In this document: piece after piece, positions 23,252 to 41,026 of the stretch
How positions within the stretch are numbered: position 1 is the stretch's first letter
Layout: every line of letters starts with the position of its first letter
NCBI RefSeq assembly: GCF_000004075.3
Contig: NC_026661.2
Coordinates: 19,806,307-19,870,306 of the forward strand
Source: Cucumis sativus
Lineage: Eukaryota > Streptophyta > Magnoliopsida > Cucurbitales > Cucurbitaceae
Length of the DNA stretch: 64,000 bases
Direction of reading: 5' to 3'
The notes under the pieces: generated by a model
Seen by the model: the letters and a program-made list of their open reading frames with translations, nothing else
What the model was told of the DNA's origin: nothing
Database searches by the model: none
Position numbers and translations under genes: made by a program

Positions 23252-25327
23252 ATGGCTCGTTTTTGCGACCTTCAATCGCTTTCTTCCCCATTTTCCTCTC
23301 ACCCAACAATACCCAGGTCCCCAAATTTCAAACCCATTTTCTCTTTTCACTGCAGTTCCGCATCATCTTCCTCTTCTTCCCCATTTACAGAGAAACACTC
23401 CGTCAAGAGATACCAAAGAGACGATTGGTTGTACAAGTACCAATCGGACCAACCTTCTGTTACTTCATCGTGTTCTATTCCTTATGATTCTGAGTCCATT
23501 CGGCAGAATGACATTGCCATGCAGCTTCCGGAGCTCAAGAAATTGCTGGAGGTGCTTAGGGAAAAAAGGGTAAGTAATGGATGCGATGATGGAAAATGTG
23601 GACCTGGAGATGTGTTTCTGGTGGGGACTGGCCCCGGTGATCCAGAGCTTTTGACATTGAAGGCAGTGAAAGTGATTCAGAGTGCTGATTTGCTTTTGTA
23701 TGATCGATTGGTTTCCAATGATGTATTGGAATTGGTGGGTCCTGATGCTAGGCTTCTCTATGTGGGAAAGACTGCAGGTTACCATAGCAGAACCCAGGTG
23801 AGCGTTTTCTTCTAAAAATCTCTTCTCATGAGGATTGTTTATGTTTATCTATCGTTCTTGTGAAATGGGTAGAGCATTTTCAATTTTGTTGCTGAATGGG
23901 AATTGTTTCAGGAGGAGATTCATGAGTTACTTCTGAACTTTGCTGAAGCTGGAGCTACAGTTGTGAGGCTTAAAGGAGGAGACCCTCTTGTAAGTGTGAA
24001 TTTGAATGGTTGAAGTGCGATTGTGAATTTGGTTTGTCATTCAAGTGATGTATCCTGAAAAGTTGTGTTGTTTGGGCTTTTTAGGTGTTTGGAAGGGGCG
24101 GGGAGGAGATGGATTTCTTGCAACAGCAAGGGATTCAAGTAAAAATTGTTCCTGGTTAGTGCATTTCTGAATATTTGCAGTTTTAAGCACATTGTCTTAA
24201 GTGTTTTCAAGTGACTCCAACGATATGGAAATTCCTTGTTAGAAGTTCAGTGCACTCATTTCTTTTTGGATCATAAAATGTAACACTTGTTTCGACTGGA
24301 GAATTTCGTAGGGAAGGCACAAATACTTCATGGATTTCGCCCCAAGCGGGGCATTACATTCCTACACCCCACCACCCTACTCTATTTTCTGCCCTCAACT
24401 CCTCAAGGACAAAGAGCACGGAGTGACATTAAGTTATGTTGAATAGAGCCAGTAGGAGTGAGCTTGTTTGAAATAGGATTGGGGGGACATTCTCATTCCC
24501 TAGAACAAGGTCGCTTGAATTTACTTCAGGCTAGGAGTCAAATCAATTAACTGTTATAAATATGTTGCATTCTCATTTCCCAATGTCATGTCTATGCATC
24601 AACATTTTAAGGAAACCACCTCATATTAGGAGATATGTTTGTTTCCCTTGTAGGTATAACTGCTGCTTCAGGTATAGCAGCTGAATTGGGAATTCCTTTA
24701 ACACACAGAGGAGTTGCAACGAGTGTCAGGTTTCTTACTGGCCACTCGAGGAAGGGTGGAACTGATCCTTTATATGTAGCGGAAAATGCAGCTGATCCAG
24801 ATTCAACTTTGGTTGTATACATGGGTCTATCAACTCTTCCATCTCTGGCCCTTAAGTTAATGCATCATGGTCTGCCTCCTGATACCCCAGCCGCTGCCGT
24901 TGAACGAGGAACAACACCCCAACAAAGAACTGTAAGAACAATTCTCTGATTTCTTAAACTTTTGTCATGGGTTGGGTAGAGTTCAATCATATACTCAGCT
25001 TAAAGTAGGAGATCTCTCATATGTCAAATCTATTTTCTTATCTGTGTCTTTCTACATTTTTAGTGAACAGGTTTTAGACATTTATATCAATGGGGAAGGA
25101 TATGTTTTCACTTTAGTTTTTTCATTTCGTTTTGGTAGTGTCTATAACAAATCTTGCTTGGATCTGTTACATTTGTGTAGGTTTTTGCACAACTGAAGGA
25201 TCTTGCAGATGAAATCAAAGCAGCAGAGTTGGTTTCACCTACTTTAATTGTCATTGGAAGAGTGGTTTCTCTGTCACCACATTGGTCTCTTTCTTCCAAT
25301 GAAGCATCCAGTTTGGTGGAAGCCTAA
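23252..25327 (+). CDS. UPM1: Uroporphyrinogen-III C-methyltransferase (SUMT, UPM1-like), plastid, 5 exons
   Basis: Transfers two methyl groups from S-adenosylmethionine to uroporphyrinogen III, making precorrin-2, the first step of the siroheme branch that supplies nitrite and sulfite reductases in plastids. Exons are 23252-23797, 23912-23989, 24085-24154, 24654-24931 and 25181-25327, giving 372 residues. The Ser/Pro-rich first 50 residues look like a chloroplast transit peptide. The methyltransferase domain begins near 119 with GDVFLVGTGPGDPELLTLKA (the GTGPGDP loop at 125-131), then DLLLYDRLVS, VVRLKGGDPLVFGRGGEE, PGITAASGIAAELGIPLTHR and MGLSTLPSLA. These are the classic SUMT/CysG motifs. 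Length fits plant SUMT. It stands alone, without the CysG dehydrogenase half, as in plants generally. The start at 23252 is the only ATG that precedes the transit peptide in frame. Confidence 0.95.
24290..24560. repeat. GC-richer foreign-looking segment in SUMT intron 3
   Basis: Intron 3 contains a C-rich block (GCCCCAAGCGGGGCATTACA, then CACCCCACCACCCTAC) unlike the AT-rich introns around it. This suggests a relic of a mobile element. No terminal repeats or target duplication were found. Confidence 0.2.
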
Positions 25328-26610
25328 TAGAATAACGGAGCCTAGAAAAAGGTCAAGCAAACAAGGAATAGTTCTTCATTCTGTCACTTCAAAATTACTT
25401 TTGAGGAGCAACTGCGATAAAAAGCTTGGGATATTGAGTTTCTCCACAAGATTTTGTCATGAATGAGTGTGGAAAAGAAGAATTGCGAACTCTCCCATCT
25501 ACTCTTCTGCATTTGATTGGTCTGCCCATTGCATTCAAACAACTCGATTAGGAGTTTTCTCAATGGAGGGGACTGATGCAGTGATTTTCTTTATCAGATG
25601 CTATACCCGAGCACGGTGAAGCAGCATGTTCTCATTGCCATTTCTTGCAATGATTCAAATAAAACTTCCAAACTCCAAGGTTTTTCTTATAGTTCATGAA
25701 GAATCTTGTGCAGTGAGATTACTTTATCAGCAACCAATCTTGTTGAAGAAATCTTCATGGTGTGACTGAAATTCAGAAATTTTATTGGACTATCTGGTGT
25801 ATTTGTTATCAGCTAACGTCTTTTGTTTGTTCCCTTTTCTCGAGATAGTTCCAGCTCTAGAATTGTCTTTATATTGAATAGAAGTTTTAGAAATGACAAA
25901 TATTGAAGGCATACGTATTGATGTTCACCTCAAATATGAATTTATGGTTTCTGCAGTCTGGATTTTATTGTTTGGAAAATGCATTGGCGTAACCAAGAGG
26001 TCGGAAGTTCAATCTTTCGAAGTGCTTGAGTTTTAAGTCTGAATAGGATCACAATTCCAACTTTGTTCGGAAGCCATACTTTAGCACCATTTTATTTTAT
26101 TTTATTTTTTGAGTCAACTATGCCTCTAAACTTGTCAAATAATACCAACTTAGATTAAATGTTCAATTTCATTAAACAAGTCTTGGCAATAACCTTATGT
26201 AAATTCGTAATACACTCGTTAAAGTTCTAATTGAAAGAAATTGCATAGTTAAGGTCTGAATTGATACATCATTTCCAAATCTTTGTACAAGCCAAAATTA
26301 ACGTGAACCATCAATAGTTTTATTATTATTTAAGTGGAATCAATAAGAAAAACGATACATAATAACTTAACCAGATCGATCAATTTGAACTGGTTCCACT
26401 TGATTCATAAACAAATTGAACTGGTTCATCCTGATTCATAGATACTTCTACATTGAAAATTCATCGGAATTCTCACACCAAGCAAAACAGCTTTTGTGCG
26501 AGAAATTCCCAACACACGAACAAAACACATCCCTTACTTCACCCTCTTCACCTTCCTTATTCGTTACACTGCTTCCATAGAAAGCTCCGGCAGGTGGGAG
26601 AGATTTCTAC
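25328..26610. other. Convergent spacer between SUMT and beta-glucosidase 3' ends
   Basis: It begins with the SUMT 3' region (AATAAA at about 25659). A B-box-like stretch GGAAGTTCAATC near 26003-26014 resembles tRNA-derived repeats. A diverged tandem repeat around 26380-26441 contains two copies of TTGAACTGGTTC. The right end is the beta-glucosidase 3' region. Confidence 0.4.
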
Positions 26611-26618
26611 TGCAGAGC

Positions 26619-30823
<4,205 letters not shown>

Positions 30824-30899
30824 GGCTACAAACTTGGTCGTCGGATCTTGTGCAAATGCCTTACCCCCAACTGGCCTTTAAATAATGAGAGTTCGCTCA

Positions 30900-33800
30900 T
30901 AACTTGGGGGTTTGTGTAAGATTATTAATATTAAAATTAAATCTGGATCTCTTTTATATTTTTTGTGTGTTTAGTAGTGATGAAGTGAAGTTTTGTATTT
31001 GATTTAAATAGTAATAAAAGTCAGTAAATTTTAATCAATTAAAAAATTCTTTCCACTATTTTACATCAATGCATGAATGCATGCACATGTACTGTCAATA
31101 GAAATAGAAATTTGTTAATATCCAATGATCGAACTTAAAAATATAAATTTTGAAAATTTTCGGATCAAATAAATTTACCTAATCATAAGAATAAAAGTTT
31201 ATTAAACGAAGTATATACCTTTAGAACTAAGCTTTGTTACTTAGTAAACTCAAGAGAAATTTCTATAAAATATATTTCACATCGACCAAATAAAACTTCT
31301 AATATTTATTTAAAGTTAAGTAGCATTATATTATTATTATTTGATAGTAGTTTTTCATTACTCTCTTTTTTACATTATTTTTTCAAATAACATTATGAAA
31401 AAAGTTAGAAAGTAGTTGTAGTTATATTATTATTTTGAGTACATTTTTTATTTTATAAATATTGCTATTATAGTCTAAAGATAATATATTAAATAAGTAG
31501 TACACGAGTCATGTTTTGGAAAAGCAATTATGGAAGTAAAATTATATTGATCATCAATCGACTATAAAATACTTTTTTTTTTGTTGCCTTTTAGTTTAGA
31601 GAATCCATTCAAATCATTGACTTTCTAAACTTGTAATACGTATTTCAATATCTTAATCAATTAAATAATTAGTGGTTCGATTACAAATTGATAACAAAAC
31701 TTAAAAGATAAAAAAAATTAAATAAATACATTTTTTCTCAAGAAAAAAAAGGTATTTTTCCTGAATGTAGATATTACATTTTCAATTTTTATTAAATTAG
31801 ACCATAAGTGTAAATAAATATTGCCATTTTTACCTTATAATAAGATTTTGGTGAAAAAAATCAATTCAATAAAAACATTATCACATGTATTTAATAGATG
31901 GTAAATATATATTTAGAATAAAATTGACAAAACGTAAAAAATAAAAATATTAAAGTTGGGTTTTTATTATTAAATATGAGATATGCAAACAATTCATACT
32001 CCAAGGATGATAATGTAATCGACTTTAAATCAAATTTAAAAAATAGTCCTCTAGAACAATTGAGAAGTGAAATCTTGCATATAATAATTAAAAATAAAAA
32101 GTAATTCAAAATAATATGATATATTATAAAATAAGATAAGGCAATATTTAATCTTGAAAAAAAGTCATATCTTCAAGGGTTAATTACATTACATATTTTA
32201 ATCATAGTTGGATTAAAATAAAATCTCATAAAAAAATATATTATTTATTCTCTTATTGACTTAACATCAAAACCTTCTTTCTTTGTTTATGAAAGTATTC
32301 TCTTTTCCAAATTATAAATTTACTGTCGTAAAAGTCGTTGAATTTTTTTAATGAATTGGTGTATTTCAAGTTTGCAAATGAACGTGATCAACCTCAATCA
32401 TGCAGGTTCAAGATGGAACCTAGGTAAATAAGTCTTATTTTGCCCATATCTTCCAACCTTAAAAAGGATCACATTTATTGAACAATAATTTCATTTAAGT
32501 ATGAACATAGAGCTAGTGATTTTTTTAACATAGAAACGAAAGTGTGACGAGTGTAGGGCTGTATGAAGTGTTGTGGAATCCACATTAAAAGAAAAAACGA
32601 TGGCGAATGAATCAGAAAAGAGAGTGATGTAGAACTCTCACCTCCTCGGCTCCTCCATTATTTGATTCACCAAAGCTGTCTTTTCCACCTTTTCTTTTTT
32701 CTATTTTTTTATTTCAAAAAGGACAAACCTGTCTTTACTTGACAGCAACGGAATTAATTGAATAATATTATTTTCCACCCATTTCTTATTAACAAATTAT
32801 TATTATATTCTTTTTAAAAAACCAAGATGATATATATATATCCAACTTTTATATTTTTTTTAAAATTTACTTAAAAAAGATATCATTGAAGTTTCAAAAA
32901 AAAAAAAAAAAGAGAATTATTGCTTTTAATATATGAATTAATAAAAGTTGTTAATTCAAGTAGTTACAAAATACCATTACATTTCACAAGTTAAAATATA
33001 AACCCAAACTTGTTACTAAGAGCTTTCATTAGAATTATAATTAATCTGTTTGAGTTCTTCTAAGTGTTGTTAGGTTGAAAGAATAGTGTATTTGTCAATT
33101 GAAACTTTAACCTGTATGAGACGTTGATTTGACCCATCCTAACTATGTCTATAAGCTCAACAAAGCTATTTGTGGTTTGAAGCAAGTAACACGTATGAAA
33201 TAATACTAACTTATCATGTAATGACCTAACTTTTCAAAACTAAGTTGAAGTTTTTATTTAAAATAAAAGAGATTTAAAAAAATAAAATAAAATGGACAAA
33301 TCAAGTGTAAATGGTAAATAACATGTATTCGTTTTTATATTATTTTACTTCTTAAACAATTAGTGGAAGCCAAGTTAGATTTATATATATATATAAAGAG
33401 TGATAGCAAGAGACTCAAAGTTGCTATTAAAAGCAAACTTCGAAGGAAATGTTGATTTCACTCATTCTAACTATGACGAAGGAAAAATCATTGAGTTTAA
33501 AAATCAAACGACCGTGCTCTCGAGTGACAACTAAAATAACGTATTATTTTATTAAAATAATTTTTACTTAGTTAATTAATGTAGTGAAAATATATTTAGA
33601 AAGACAAACCTTTTGATAAATTTATTCTTTCATTATATTTTTAGAAAAATTAAAATATGAATAGAACAATACATTACAAATAATAAAAAATGTTATATTA
33701 AAACAGTAGTTATAAATAATTTATTTATATAAAAAAACACACTCACAATTCACAAAATAATTAATAATAAATAACACACCCTAATAACTTAGTGGATAAC

Positions 33801-35966
33801 CATAAATTTTGTTATCGTTTATAGATATACATTTTAAAACAAAACTTTAATTTTCTTTCTCAACTTTATTTTTTCTAATCCACCATCAAATACATATTTA
33901 AAAACATTGCAAATATTTGCTCAAATTTTATTATTATTAAAAGAACACAGGTACATTTGACTATTTCTACAAACTTTTTAATTAGGACAAAATCCGAAGA
34001 AATTTCAATGATCACATTTAATTTATTTGTAAATTTTTCTAGATTTTCTAAACGATAGCACTAATAATTGATCCTAATGATCTTAAGCCGCCCACAAAAT
34101 TTTGACAAAGCAATCTTGTATTTGACTAACAAAATTACAATTCATATTACAACAAAGGCAATTATAAAAATAAACATGATTAGTATCATAATCTCACATA
34201 TGTATGATGAGTGTGAACGCCACCTTCTTGAGATTTTCTATATTTTATAGAATTAGGCCGGATATGTTAGTTGAATTTATGAAGTTAAAATATTAATTTT
34301 GTTCTACATTCACAAATTAAAGGAAGTAACGTGTATCACGAGCTATATGATTGAGGGCATTTATTTATGTCATTTGGTTGCTGCCCTACTACAAGTTTTT
34401 ATCTCTTTTCTTTATGGGAATTCTAAAAATATGAAGAAATCATCAACCTTATACTCCCATTTTAAACAATAAAGAAACAAATTCAAAAAATATTTATAAA
34501 AATATATAACCAAATTTGCTTATCGTAATAAATAAGAGTTTGAATTGAAAAATTCCCTTGTTATTGTTTATTTTGATATTAGACAGAATTTTAACAAATA
34601 TAGATATAGCCTAATAAAACAAGAAGAAATCTTCAATCATTACTTGGATACATATTATAATATATACGTGAACAGCATGGAGAATCACATCCTACTCAGA
34701 AAATCATATCCTAACGTTCAGAAAATCATATCCAAACTATTTATTTTTTGAATAAAAACGTTGACTGATATATCTATTTATTACCGTTAATCATTGTCGT
34801 CCGAATCGATTTGTTAACCAAAGAATCACCAAATCGACTATGAAGAGTAAGTATGGTTGGTTTTTAGTTTTTCGATTTATTAAAAGAACAACACAATTTT
34901 AGTTTTATATTAAATGTATTATTTCACGCCTCATTTAAATTAAAAGTTGAAAATATGAATAAATTATAAACGAAAATATAGCGTGAGGATCATTTAAAAT
35001 GATTTTTCAACCTTTTTCATCAGTGGGACTAACTTCAAATAAACATTCTATTCAAATTTGGGCATCTTTGATAACATTTAAAGTGTGGGTCATATATGTA
35101 GCAATAATAGAAGGATATGACAATTAAATAAAAAAATAGAAAGAAAAAGAAGAGATGCATAATATAAAGAAGCCAAAGAGTGAAGCAATCTCTTGTAGTA
35201 ATTAATTAATTGAAAAGTTTATAAAATGAGACAAAGCATATTGTTGGGTTCCGATTCTTGTAATTTTGTGAGAGCAAAGAAACAAAAGAAAAAATATATT
35301 TTTGAGAAAGTCAACATACTGAGATATGGATTTATTTTTTTAAGAAATATTTGGACAAAAGGAAGTTAAAATATATTTGTATGAGATATTGTGATGTTAA
35401 ATAAATTTAATCAAACAGTATAATGTATATATTATCAAATAAATTTAACATTAGCTTATAATTTCAAATAGCACATGATTAAACCGTATTTATTATAGGA
35501 AACTGAGTGGTTATAATAGTTAGGAGATGAATATAAGAGTTTACAACGATTAAAATGATTTTTCTTACTTTTATTCAAAGGATAAGCTCTTATAGACTTA
35601 AACTTTTGTACGAAGAAAATTGTTAAAAAAAAAACTATAAAAAAAAACCTCTAATGTATTTTTACTTCACTCTTTTAGAAAGAAATAGAAGTATGAATAC
35701 TTAAATAATCCATTTATCCGTCAACAAGGGCTCGTGTTCAAATCCACTACATCTAATTTATACTTAAATAATGGACTATCTGTATTTATGGTCTAAATGG
35801 GTTTTGAATTGATACAAAACCGATGTTATTTACAATATTAATCATAAAACTTAGTCAAGTCAATTCACATAATTCACTTTAACCACGTTTCAATGATATT
35901 AAGCATCTCTTCACCATTTTGTTGAAGATGATAATAACAATAACAATCTCAATGTATTTTTAAACG

Positions 35967-35997
<31 letters not shown>

Positions 35998-36920
35998 ATT
36001 TCACATTTAAAATAATATACTTCTAAGAAGTATTGACACACAATTTTGAAATTATCAGTTTTTTCTTAATCTTTTTAAAATAAAGGATGCATTAGGCTTC
36101 TAGTCCCTAAAATTTGATATTTATGTCAAATCAATCTCTAGAAATTTCAAAATTGAACAGTTGTCTCCAACATTTAGAAAAGATTTTAATCTTTCAATTA
36201 TTAACTGATGTTAACTCTACAATGATGATGATGGTCTCCTTCATCCTCCCCAACTCCAGTTCTCTTCCTTGGTGCAGTCAATGCCCCCAACGACCTCGAC
36301 TCCAAAAAAAAAAGAAAAAAAGTTACACAGACTCGTTGATTTCATATGGTCCTCCAAGTTGAAAACAATCTATTATCAATGTTCTCTTTCTCTTTTTTCC
36401 AAAGAGTTTTGATGTCTAGATCAGTAAAACTACAAGATGACTTCAAATTAAATAATTGACTGTTGGGAGTGAAATTTAATTCCTTGACGATAGATTCTGA
36501 TAAGAGCTACAGAACAATTTCGAGTTCGTATATATCCAAAACCAAAACTTTCAATTCTACTAAACTGAAGTATGAATGCACTCGACGAACAAGAGAAATG
36601 AAATTTAATAGAAGATGAAAGGCAAGAAGATGAAATAATCTCAAATATTTGAGAATTTGAAATTTTCCACTTAAGTATTCTAATTTTTTTTTATCATATA
36701 ATTCATATTCCTATTTTGATTATCAACTCTGAGAGAAAAAACTTAACAGATCGTATAAACTTCTGTAAGATATATGTTCTCAAACAACTCACTGATATAA
36801 TCAAATCAAGATTAGCAACAAGTGTAAACAACGAGAAGATTCAGCTAACAGACGATTCCAGAATGTTCCAATCTAGCAAAGGCCAAAATCCAGGATGCTG
36901 CTTGGAGAGGGGCAAATCAA
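30900..36920. other. Six kilobases of AT-rich intergenic DNA
   Basis: No gene recognised on either strand. ORFs are short, AT-rich and lack family motifs. It contains several poly-A/T tracts, including an uninterrupted A run of about 26 at 35968-35993, which may be the tail of a retroposon. GTGTTCAAATCCACT near 35733 resembles a tRNA-type B box. A C-richer patch at about 36220-36310 yields no convincing protein. Confidence 0.5.
35968..35993. repeat. Poly-A tract
   Basis: A run of about 26 A residues in the gene-free region. Together with the B-box-like stretch about 230 bases upstream it could be a retroposon tail, but the interval has no other SINE features that I can identify. Confidence 0.6.
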
Positions 36921-37040
36921 TAAAGTAAAATGATATCAAGATTTACCTGTAGTGAAGTAGGAACTGGAAAGCTCTGCATCAAGCAAAAATTGGTTCCCGC
37001 TCGTAGACTGACAGATGAAGTGCAACAAAAATGACCAAAA

Positions 37041-39457
37041 TTATTCCATAATCTCTCCTTCCTCGAGTTCTTCAACCGTGAACGCATCCCCAAGAAGTTC
37101 ACCGCTTCCTTCCATTTCCACTTCCTTGGAAAAGTCTCCATCCCAATCAAGAAAATCATCTGGATTAATTTGTGCCATGATGTTTGAGTATGCATCTATC
37201 AGATCTTGCTCAAAATCAAACTCCAACTCTTTCACTACCCCTGGCTCCCTGGCCTGGGAGCTTGACTTGGGGCTATTCCCAACTTCCTGCTTCCCCACCA
37301 AACCTGTAGAGTAACTATGCGTTGCTCCATGTAGGTTTCGGGGGCTGACTTTGCAATGTGGGCTTGAAGTTGATACTTTCATCAGATCAAGAACCTGAGG
37401 ATTGCAGGAATTTTCGTCTTCTTCTATTTCTTCCACTCTGAAGCAAACGCCTTCATGGCTAGCAAGATCATTTTTCAGAGCATTTGGACCTTCTAGATTA
37501 CGACTCACTGGATTGGCAGTTTTAACTACTTCAAAATTAGGAGTTTGAGAGGGTAAAACAACATATATAACAGGGTATTCCACAAAAGCCAAATTGGAAA
37601 ACAGTTGTCTTATTGGCAATGTCGAGTCCAGCTCACAAAAAGACGATGTAGCTCCCTGTATACATATTAAACATAACAAATAATAAAGCATGTTAAGAGG
37701 AGCCCTTGGAAATTAAATAATTTCAAGAAAATAAGCTACGGTGAAACCTCTCTTAAAGGAATACTTTATTAGTAAATCAACAAAATTGTTCTAGTTCAAA
37801 GCTTAAACATGCACAATAATAATAGAACGGTTTACATTACCTTTTCTTACAAGTTACAAGTAATTAGCTCCTACGTATAACAAAAACTAACTTGCTCTCT
37901 ACTCAACCTAGTAATTACAAAATAATGATAAGCAAATGCCAAGCTGACTGCTGCGTCAAACACCGTATATCCTTGAGTGCATAACCAATAAAACAAAACT
38001 TAAATAAATGCAACGGAAAAATGCACTAGCCATGACATTAATTAACTTCATCTTACATGGATGTTAAATACGATATACTTTAGAAACAACCCAAAGTAAT
38101 TGGAGCTATAACCTTGGGGTATGTACGGACAAAAAATTTGAGGCAATCCAGCTGCTCATAGAACTTCTGAAGTTGAGTTTTCCATGGACATGGTCGTAGA
38201 TGGTTTTCAAGAATGGTAGAAAGCTTAGAGTTTTCATTAACTCTGCAGTTAAAGGAAAATATTTTTTTAAAGTATGTCATCATTCAGACCCAAAGAAAAT
38301 GACACTTGTGCCATGAACATAGAGGAAAGGACAAAAATAATATACATAATCCGTCATCCTTCCAATGACGTGGAGAAGAAAACTCACTCATGGTCAACTA
38401 AAACAATGTCAGTGGAGTTAAACCGCCATTCCATTGTCCAGAAGATTGTTTTTTCCCTGTAAACAACGAAACTTCATGTTTCAAATAACACTTTAAGTAA
38501 TACTGCTTCCCATAAAACAAACTAGATGAGTGATGATTAGCCTAACCCTTAAGAATATTTATTATCAAGCTGAAACTTTTAGGTCCTGTTTGTAACCATT
38601 TTAATTATTGTTTTTGTTTCTGAAACAATTTTTTCAGTAGTCCAAACTTGAAGATTACTGAACAAGGCTTAAGAAACAGTTCTTTCAGAAATCCAAAACT
38701 TGAAGAATGAACACGGTAAAATGAATTTTGATATACAAAATGTTCACATAGAGATCATCAACAGTCTGCAAAGTTTCAAATAAACACAACAAACCAACAA
38801 CTCTTTTTTGGACAAAAACATCTAAGTCAATGTATGACGATACAGCTTTCAAGATAATCCGTGGTACATAAGAAAGGAGAAGAAAACCTCTTATCATATC
38901 GAGTTTGATTGTTCTCCCTTTTCGTCATTCCGGTGGGGAGAAACATAATTTTTGTTCTCCTATTTGAAGCAGCAGCACGCAAACTTTTAAGATGAAACGG
39001 TAGTCGAAAGTAAGCATGAGTGTAAGGGCACAATTTCTTTCTAAGTCTTTGAGCTGATTCAGCCATTCTCTTAACTTCCTCCAACAAATTATAATCTAAA
39101 AACCATCACAAAAACAACCGCAATATTCATTATCAGAAACAACACAGAAACTCTGAACCAAAATCATACTAATTGAATCATTCAAAACCAGTGAGATGAA
39201 TTTAGGGAAGAATGTCAAGTACCAGAAAGAAGGATACTATCATTGAATTGAGAAAGAGGGACGAATTGGGTCTGCTTTCTCTTGCCAGTACAGCCACTGC
39301 GGCGCTTGTGGGCATTGACGCAATTGAGGCTACAAGAACGGATAGAGCACGCGGGGCACTTGTACTTTGATGGGTTTGATTTACACTCTTCGCAAAGTGA
39401 TGATCCTTGCTGGTTGGAGCTTGTGGAAACTGCCACAGTTGCATCCACTTCCGCCAT
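37041..39457 (-). CDS. BCD1: Box C/D snoRNA assembly factor BCD1 (HIT zinc finger), 5 coding exons
   Basis: Nucleolar assembly factor needed for stable box C/D snoRNPs, which guide rRNA methylation and processing (ZNHIT6/Bcd1 family). Coding exons on the minus strand: 39457-39223, 39095-38888, 38456-38388, 38242-38113 and 37655-37041; 418 residues. The HIT-type zinc finger is at about 22-56: C22, C25, C34, C37, C42, C46, H50, C56 in CEECKSNPSKYKCPACSIRS and the following residues. Family stretches follow: MAESAQRLRKKLCPY, TIFWTMEWRF, LRPCPWKTQLQKFYEQ and FFVRTYPK. The C-terminal part is acidic and probably disordered, ending VEELEEGEIME. The start is the first ATG (MAEVDATVAV). A probable distal non-coding exon and site II promoter motifs lie upstream. 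Confidence 0.92.
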
Positions 39458-39527
39458 CTTGGACAACAAAATTTCCTCAGCAACGACGACTAGGTTTCGT
39501 AATTTGAATACGGTTTATATTGTTTCG

Positions 39528-40340
39528 CCTGTAGAATTGAAACAGAAAATGAAGAAAATTTGGAGAAAAGATCAATAGTAACTATTGCATATAGAATTAA
39601 ACTGTATATATAATGGAAACTTAAATTTTTTATTTTCTGTTTAGCATGTGCATCAATTTGTAGAAAAAAAACACGCACATTGAATTGATTGACGTATGTT
39701 AGATTCAATATCAAATATTTTCATTCAACCATTATTTCTTTATTTCTTTTAACACAACTGAGATAGAAAGATTCAAACAAAGACTTCATATTACTAACAC
39801 ACTTGTATAATAATTGAGATAGGCTCGATTCTTATTTCTTATTTATTGGATAAAATGTACTTTTGCTCCACTAAGTTTCAATTTACAAAATGATTCTAAA
39901 GGTTCCCTCACTTAACTTTCAACTAAACTAAAATTTCTGTAAAATTAATGCTGAAACTTAATTCGTTATTAGTCTAATCACAAGATAATCAGAGGGTTCC
40001 AGACTAGTTCTTACCCCAATTTCGCCGTTAAATCTTGTTGGATCAGCCCGAAGTTATCAACAGAAGAATTCAAAATGTGGAGCTCGAGGTTTCGGTGCTG
40101 GAGGATGTTCCGCCATCGTGCGCCGTGGGTCTCCGTCTGCAAGGGTGTAGAAGAGCAGCAAACAGTCGTCAATAGTGGAGGTGCGGCACGGGTCGCTGGT
40201 CGGAGTCGCAATGATGAGTGCTGGCGGCGGAGGGTATCGTGGGTCTATGGAGAATCGCCGGAGTTGAAGAAGAAACAGTGGCGGCTGTAAACGTGGCGCG
40301 GGGGAATGTGAAGGAAGAATGAAAAGAAAGAGGAAAAACC
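39528..40340 (-). other. Probable distal non-coding exon and leader intron of BCD1
   Basis: On the minus strand a GC-richer block ends at 40015 with ATTGGG followed by GTAAGAACT, a strong donor. A good acceptor, TTCTACAG then GCG, lies at 39529, giving a 486-base intron and a short second leader segment before the BCD1 ATG. The block contains a 19-residue ORF (40116-40057) that starts MAEHPPAPK and would be an upstream ORF. The upstream edge near 40340 is pyrimidine-rich on the minus strand. Alternatively the block is a separate short transcript or a repeat fragment. Confidence 0.4.
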
Positions 40341-40509
40341 AAGAGAGTTTTTTTCTATTTTTTAATTACGAAAAATACTTAGGGATCGATTATAATTTTG
40401 CTTATTATTGTATTTTTAAAGGTTAAAATTTTAATACATTTTTTAACCAATTAAATAATTAATCATGTTAATTAGTTAAAAGTTTAAGTTAGGAATATTT
40501 AGTGGGGTT

Positions 40510-40532
40510 AGCCCAGCCCAAGATCAGGCCCA
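40510..40532. promoter_or_regulatory. Cluster of three site II motifs between BCD1 and EML
   Basis: AGCCCA at 40510-40515 and 40515-40520 and GGCCCA at 40527-40532 read as TGGGCT, TGGGCT and TGGGCC on the minus strand. Site II clusters mark promoters of ribosome-production genes in plants, which suits BCD1. They lie about 170-190 bases upstream of its proposed distal exon and also upstream of the divergent EML gene, so the promoter may serve both. Confidence 0.5.
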
Positions 40533-41026
40533 AGAGATTAAATTGATCTGGGAAGGCCTGGGAGCGGAATTGAATGCAACTATAAGGTCGAAAATAATTG
40601 GGGTGTAAATGGAGTTCACATCCGCGTGTTTATTTTTTCTTTTTTAATTATTATTTTTATTTTTTTTGTATTAAGAAACAAAGAAGGAAAAGAAATAATA
40701 ATATTGGCGACCAAAAAAATTGTTCTTGCACACACAAACTCAGTCCCAAACTCAGGTCAGGAGTTGAGTGTTCTCATTGTACATCGCCGTCGATTCCCAT
40801 TTGTTCCTGATTCACTTCAATTTTCTCTACTTCAATCTCAAATCTCAATCCCAACTTCTCCAACACTTCGCCGGAGATTCCTCTTCTTCCCGGCAGATTT
40901 CAGCTCCAAAACTCGACATTTCTCGCCGTTTCTACTTTCCCCTCTCTCCGATTTCCTTTTCTACATTATTCCTCTAGCTGTTTTTCTCACTGTATTCAAG
41001 GGTTTCCGCCCGGTTGCGAGCTGGCT

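Noticed and set aside
36114-36362. C-richer patch with an 82-codon frame
   Set aside because: The frame runs into a lysine-coding A tract; no family resemblance and no splice-consistent extension.
37240-37256. GCTCCCTGG-type stretch resembling miR160 (plus strand) within the BCD1 coding sequence
   Set aside because: Only about 11 bases match the miR160 core and the flanks do not; BCD1 is not a known miR160 target and no hairpin is visible.
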